NCBI GenBank assembly: GCA_026982235.1
Contig: JALSHM010000017.1
Span: 1-6,734, forward strand
Source of the DNA: Robiginitomaculum sp.
Lineage (GTDB): Bacteria > Pseudomonadota > Alphaproteobacteria > Caulobacterales > Maricaulaceae
DNA: 6,734 bases
Direction of reading: 5' to 3'
This document shows positions 5,689 to 6,734 of this stretch, piece by piece. The position numbers and the translations under genes are program-made. Position 1 is the first letter of the stretch. The number at the start of each line of letters is the position of its first letter. A model generated the notes under the pieces. That model was given only the letters and a program-made list of their open reading frames with translations. It made no database searches and was not told the origin of the DNA.

Positions 5689-5967
5689 ATGCATCTGCTT
5701 GACCCTAAACAAATCGCCGAAGACCTGCCCGGTTGGAGCGGCGGCGATGACTTTATCACCAAGGTTTTCCAGTTCAAAGATTTTGCCCAGGCTTTCGGTT
5801 TCATGAGCGAAATTGCCGTGGTCGCCGAAGCTATGAACCATCACCCACAGTGGTATAATGTATATAACCGCGTTGATGTCACCCTGACTACTCATGATGC
5901 AGGCGGGTTGACGGAAAAAGACGTGACCTTGGCCAAACGTATGCAACAGGCGGCTGGCGAAGATTAA
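5689..5967 (+). CDS. phhB: Pterin-4a-carbinolamine dehydratase
   Basis: This small cytoplasmic enzyme removes water from 4a-hydroxytetrahydropterin to give quinonoid dihydropterin, recycling the cofactor of aromatic amino acid hydroxylases. The 92-residue length is typical. The diagnostic motif is intact: N50-H51-H52-P53-x-W55 followed by NVY (57-59), then TTHD (67-70) and GGLT (72-75), with D78 and LA..M (81-85). H51, H52 and H69 correspond to the histidines of the active site. No phenylalanine hydroxylase gene (phhA) is visible here. Comparative work on the family has linked some stand-alone members to molybdenum cofactor metabolism, so the physiological role is open. The gene is followed after one base by gluQ, which implies a shared transcript and probably coupled translation. 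Confidence 0.92.
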   Translation: MHLLDPKQIAEDLPGWSGGDDFITKVFQFKDFAQAFGFMSEIAVVAEAMNHHPQWYNVYNRVDVTLTTHDAGGLTEKDVTLAKRMQQAAGED

Positions 5968-5968
5968 A

Positions 5969-6734
5969 GTGAACAATATTGTCACCAGGTTTGCCCCCTC
6001 GCCCAGTGGCTATCTCCACCTTGGACACGCGGCCAGCGCCGCCAAAGCGTTTGGTTTTGCCCAAGAACACGCAGGGACGTGTTTGCTGCGCATAGAAGAT
6101 ATAGACACCACCAGATGCAAACCGGAATTTGAGCAGGCAATCTATGAAGATCTGACGTGGCTGGGTTATACATGGCCCCAACCCGTGCGCCGCCAAACCG
6201 ACCATATGGACGCATATACGCATGTAATCGAAAAACTGCGGGGCATGGGATTGGTTTACCGCTGTTTTAAAACGCGCACAGAATTAGCGGCAGAAGGCGC
6301 TCGTCCAATTTTGGATAAAAGCCAAGAGCAAGACTGGGTCGCATCGGGAAAAGCCTTTGCATGGCGTCTGTCCCTAGATAGAGCGCAAAAATATCTTGGC
6401 GAAAAATATAACCAACTCATTTTTCTTGACCACGGCAAACCAGTCCGCGTTAACCCTGCCCTTCTTGGTGATGTGATTTTGGCGCGCAAAGACATTGGCA
6501 CTAGCTATCATGTCGCCTGCTGTCATGATGACTATGCGCAAGGCATAACCGACATAGTGCGCGGGGTGGACTTGCTTGAAAGCACCCATATTCACCGCTT
6601 GTTACAAGAATTATTGGATTGGCCTGTACCCCATTATCATCACCATACCCTCTTGGTTGGTGCGGACGGTAAGCGCTTATCTAAAAGTAAAAAATCACGC
6701 GCCATTCGCGCTATGCGGCAATCCGGCGCGACGC
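5969..6734 (+). CDS. gluQ: Glutamyl-Q tRNA(Asp) synthetase (3' end beyond the window)
   Basis: GluQ-RS activates glutamate and attaches it to the queuosine base at position 34 of tRNA(Asp), a tRNA modification unlike normal aminoacylation. The frame opens at GTG 5969, one base after the phhB stop, and runs 255 codons to the edge. Roughly 30-50 residues are probably missing. Visible motifs are APSPSG (9-14), the HIGH-like HLGH (17-20), RIEDIDTTR (41-49), DDYAQGITDIVRG.DLL (187-203), and the KMSKS-like KRLSKS (235-240). Lack of a C-terminal anticodon-binding domain cannot be confirmed, but the early KRLSKS at 235 and the wording around it fit GluQ-RS better than full-length GltX. The zinc site seems lost: the usual C-x-C is C99-F-K101, with no cysteine in the next 75 residues. 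The ribosome binding site is weak (GGCGA), in keeping with translation coupled to phhB. Confidence 0.9.
   Translation, partial: MNNIVTRFAPSPSGYLHLGHAASAAKAFGFAQEHAGTCLLRIEDIDTTRCKPEFEQAIYEDLTWLGYTWPQPVRRQTDHMDAYTHVIEKLRGMGLVYRCFKTRTELAAEGARPILDKSQEQDWVASGKAFAWRLSLDRAQKYLGEKYNQLIFLDHGKPVRVNPALLGDVILARKDIGTSYHVACCHDDYAQGITDIVRGVDLLESTHIHRLLQELLDWPVPHYHHHTLLVGADGKRLSKSKKSRAIRAMRQSGAT

Noticed and set aside
5602..5985. A 127-codon open frame on the minus strand antisense to phhB
   Set aside because: It lies entirely opposite phhB, whose protein motifs are unmistakable, and its translation shows no domain or signal.

Overview
The window looks like a piece of an ordinary chromosome from an alphaproteobacterium with a base composition of roughly half G+C (estimated by eye). 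This placement is inferred from protein style: a class I aspartate/aromatic aminotransferase, a four-helix membrane protein of a type I associate with Alphaproteobacteria, a VanZ-like protein, a pterin dehydratase and a glutamyl-Q-tRNA(Asp) synthetase. I see no mobile element, phage gene, CRISPR array, rRNA or tRNA. Coding density is high and no gap reaches 300 bases.

Layout. From the left edge, three genes are read leftward: a truncated PAS-domain gene (1-333), a small four-helix membrane protein (455-892), and the aminotransferase (965-2170). Across a 157-base divergent control region (2171-2327), an AGCS-family sodium:alanine symporter is read rightward (start best placed at GTG 2328, stop 3830). 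A strong bidirectional terminator (3856-3885) separates it from two more leftward genes. These are an exported protein built of 23-residue repeats (3904-5049) and, upstream of it, a VanZ-like membrane protein (5204-5593). A second divergent region (5594-5688) leads to a rightward pair: phhB (5689-5967) and, one base later, gluQ (5969 to the right edge, 3' end missing).

How the genes fit together. The aminotransferase and symporter share one control region and both handle small amino acids, so joint control is plausible. That region holds a perfect 7-bp inverted repeat overlapping the predicted aminotransferase -10 box. It also holds a self-complementary TTGCAA hexamer that could be the -35 box in both directions. 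The VanZ-like protein and the repeat protein are both envelope proteins and may be transcribed together. phhB and gluQ are almost certainly one transcript, although their known reactions are unrelated.

Most notable points. No clearly new multi-gene system is visible. The exported protein has two blocks of four 23-residue repeats, a Cys-rich linker and a Ser/Thr/Tyr/Gly-rich tail, and is the least understood object here. The GluQ protein appears to lack the zinc-site cysteines of the E. coli enzyme.
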